DNA from: Treponema sp.
GTDB lineage: Bacteria > Spirochaetota > Spirochaetia > Treponematales > Breznakiellaceae
Assembly (NCBI GenBank): GCA_031276685.1
Contig: JAISMQ010000292.1
Span: forward strand, 1-5,597
Length of the DNA: 5,597 nucleotides
Direction: 5' to 3'
Shown here: piece after piece, positions 4,470 to 5,597 of the stretch
Layout of the letters: each line of letters begins with the position of its first letter
How positions within the stretch are numbered: the first letter of the stretch is position 1
Translations under genes and position numbers: made by a program
The notes under the pieces: model-generated
Told to the model about the DNA's origin: nothing
Seen by the model: only the letters and a program-made list of their open reading frames with translations
Databases searched by the model: none

Positions 4470-5597
4470 TTAGGCAGTATAGCGGGCGGCGGTGCTTTGT
4501 ACCAGATCGATGACCTGCCGGACGGCCGCCCCGTCCATGCCGGGCCAGATGGGGAGGGAAATTTCCCGCTTGAACGAGGCCAGGGAATGGGGCAGATCCT
4601 CCGGTTCCAGCTTATGGGCCTTCCGGTAGTAGGGCATGATGTGGAGGGGGATGAAGTGGACGGAGACGCCGACCCCCCCCTCCTGGAGCCGGGCGGCGAA
4701 TTCGTCCCGCCCTATGCAAAGGCTGTCCGGGTTAAGCCGCAGGGGGTACAGGTGCCGGGCGTCGGCCGGGATTGAGGGGGGGATGCTGAAATGCGGGTCG
4801 GCCCCGAAGGCCGAATCGTAGGCGGCCGCGATTTCGCGCCTCATCCGCAGGAGATCCCAGGCCCGGCCCAGTTGGACCCGGCCGATGGCGGCAAGCAGGT
4901 CCGGGAGGTTGTACTTGTAACCCGCCTCCACGACCTCGTAGTACCAGGAGGCCCGCGAATCGGTGTAGCGGTTCCAGATGCTGCGGTCTATGCCGTGGGA
5001 CCGCATAAGGGAGACCCGGCCCGCCAGATCGCGGTCGCCGCAGACCACCATGCCCCCCTCCCCGGTGCTGATCGTCTTGGTCGCGTAGAACGAGAAGACC
5101 CCCAGGTCGCCGATGGCGCCCGCGTCGGCCCCCGGCGCGGCGGGATCGGGGCGGCAGTACGAGGGGAACGAGTGGGCCGCGTCTTCGACGACTCTAAGGC
5201 CGTAGCGGCGGGCCGCCGCCATGACGGAGGCCATGTCGCAGGGCAGGCCGCCGTAGTGGACGGGCACGACGGCGGCGGGCCGCCCCGCCGGGCCTGAGCC
5301 TTCGCCCCGCTCCCCCGGCCGGGGGGGGTAGGGGGGGAGGCCCCGCGAAAGCCGGGCGAGTACGGCTTCCAGGGCCGCGCCGTCCATGTGGAAGCCGCCG
5401 GGGGCCACGTCGACAAAGACCGGCTGGGCGTCCAGGTAGCGGACGACTTCGGCGGTGGAGGTAAAGGTGTAGGAGGGGAGCAGGACCAGGTCGCCGCGCC
5501 GGACGCCGCAGGCTTCCAGCGCCAGGTGGAGCCCCGATGTGGCGGAATTCACCGCCAGGCAGGGCGGGGCGGGAAGCGGGGGCGCCGTTTCCTGCCC
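4470..5597 (-). CDS. DegT/DnrJ/EryC1-family PLP-dependent sugar aminotransferase (5' end outside window)
   Basis: Predicted cytoplasmic PLP enzyme that transaminates a keto-sugar nucleotide, as in UDP-4-amino-sugar synthesis; 375 residues are visible. Numbering from the window edge: VNSATSGLHLAL (16-27, phosphate-binding region), LPSYTFTSTAEV, VEDAAHSFPS (D139, which should contact the pyridine N), FSFYATKTISTGEGG with Schiff-base Lys K174 (codon 5078-5076), YNLPDLLAAIGRVQL, and a C-terminal SVHFIPLHIMPYYR typical of ArnB/PseC-like enzymes. The frame is open through the right edge, and the GTG at 5552-5550 is the internal Val of VNSAT, so perhaps 40-60 N-terminal residues are missing. A Pro/Gly-rich insert (86-105, bases 5342-5283) sits in a loop just before AAVVPVHYGG. 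Substrate and stereochemistry cannot be read from the sequence. Confidence 0.93.
   Translation of the reverse strand, partial: GQETAPPLPAPPCLAVNSATSGLHLALEACGVRRGDLVLLPSYTFTSTAEVVRYLDAQPVFVDVAPGGFHMDGAALEAVLARLSRGLPPYPPRPGERGEGSGPAGRPAAVVPVHYGGLPCDMASVMAAARRYGLRVVEDAAHSFPSYCRPDPAAPGADAGAIGDLGVFSFYATKTISTGEGGMVVCGDRDLAGRVSLMRSHGIDRSIWNRYTDSRASWYYEVVEAGYKYNLPDLLAAIGRVQLGRAWDLLRMRREIAAAYDSAFGADPHFSIPPSIPADARHLYPLRLNPDSLCIGRDEFAARLQEGGVGVSVHFIPLHIMPYYRKAHKLEPEDLPHSLASFKREISLPIWPGMDGAAVRQVIDLVQSTAARYTA
5321..5340 (+). repeat. G8-TA-G7-A-GG tract inside the aminotransferase gene
   Basis: Two long G runs (5321-5328 and 5331-5337) lie on the plus strand, C runs in the mRNA sense, encoding the Pro-rich part of the loop insert. 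Such runs are slippage-prone and the plus strand could form a G-quadruplex. Confidence 0.6.

Noticed and set aside
57..4782. Other G/C runs of 7-8 (57-64, 3231-3237, 3497-3504, 4673-4680, 4776-4782) as individual phase-variation sites
   Set aside because: Most are GGG/CCC codon repeats expected at this base composition. Only the two tracts with a specific structural consequence are reported as findings.
4470..5552. GTG at 5552-5550 as the aminotransferase start
   Set aside because: It is the Val of the conserved VNSAT motif. The frame is open to the right edge and the family has about 40-60 more residues before it.

Overview
The window is G+C-rich (well above 60% by eye), and every gene I can support lies on the minus strand, so transcription runs from the right edge to the left. 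The plus strand carries no convincing gene. The codon style (GGG Gly, CCC Pro, runs of 7-8 G or C) and tight gene packing are bacterial. The molybdenum-hydroxylase genes suggest a lineage that makes molybdopterin cofactor. Some sequence traits remind me of spirochaetes (Treponema-like), but this is only an impression and the taxon cannot be fixed from the window.

Layout in transcription order: (1) 5597-4470, a DegT/DnrJ/EryC1-type PLP sugar aminotransferase whose start lies outside the window. (2) After a 3-nt gap, 4466-2325, the large molybdopterin-binding subunit of a xanthine dehydrogenase/aldehyde oxidase family enzyme. (3) With a 4-bp ATGA overlap, 2328-1843, the 2x[2Fe-2S] subunit. (4) With a 17-bp overlap, 1859-1026, the FAD-binding subunit. 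(5) A 240-bp gap (1025-786) holding a perfect 12+3+12 inverted repeat that is AT-rich against GC-rich surroundings, a candidate promoter and two GC-only hairpins. (6) 785-207, a winged-helix (MarR-like) regulator with an unassigned C-terminal domain. (7) With a 4-bp GTGA overlap, from 210 off the left edge, the start of an unrecognised Pro/Ala-rich protein.

Genes 1-4 look like one translationally coupled unit. The three oxidoreductase subunits should form the usual electron chain: Mo centre to two [2Fe-2S] clusters to FAD. The large subunit is unusual: by hand alignment the catalytic Glu is Asp, the GGxFGGK loop is gone, and the two residues that orient purines in xanthine dehydrogenase are replaced. 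A plain 'xanthine dehydrogenase' label would therefore be risky. The coupling to a nucleotide-sugar-type aminotransferase, with an EPS-type winged-helix regulator downstream, raises the possibility of a specialised pathway. The inverted repeat is best read as the operator of the regulator and its downstream gene.
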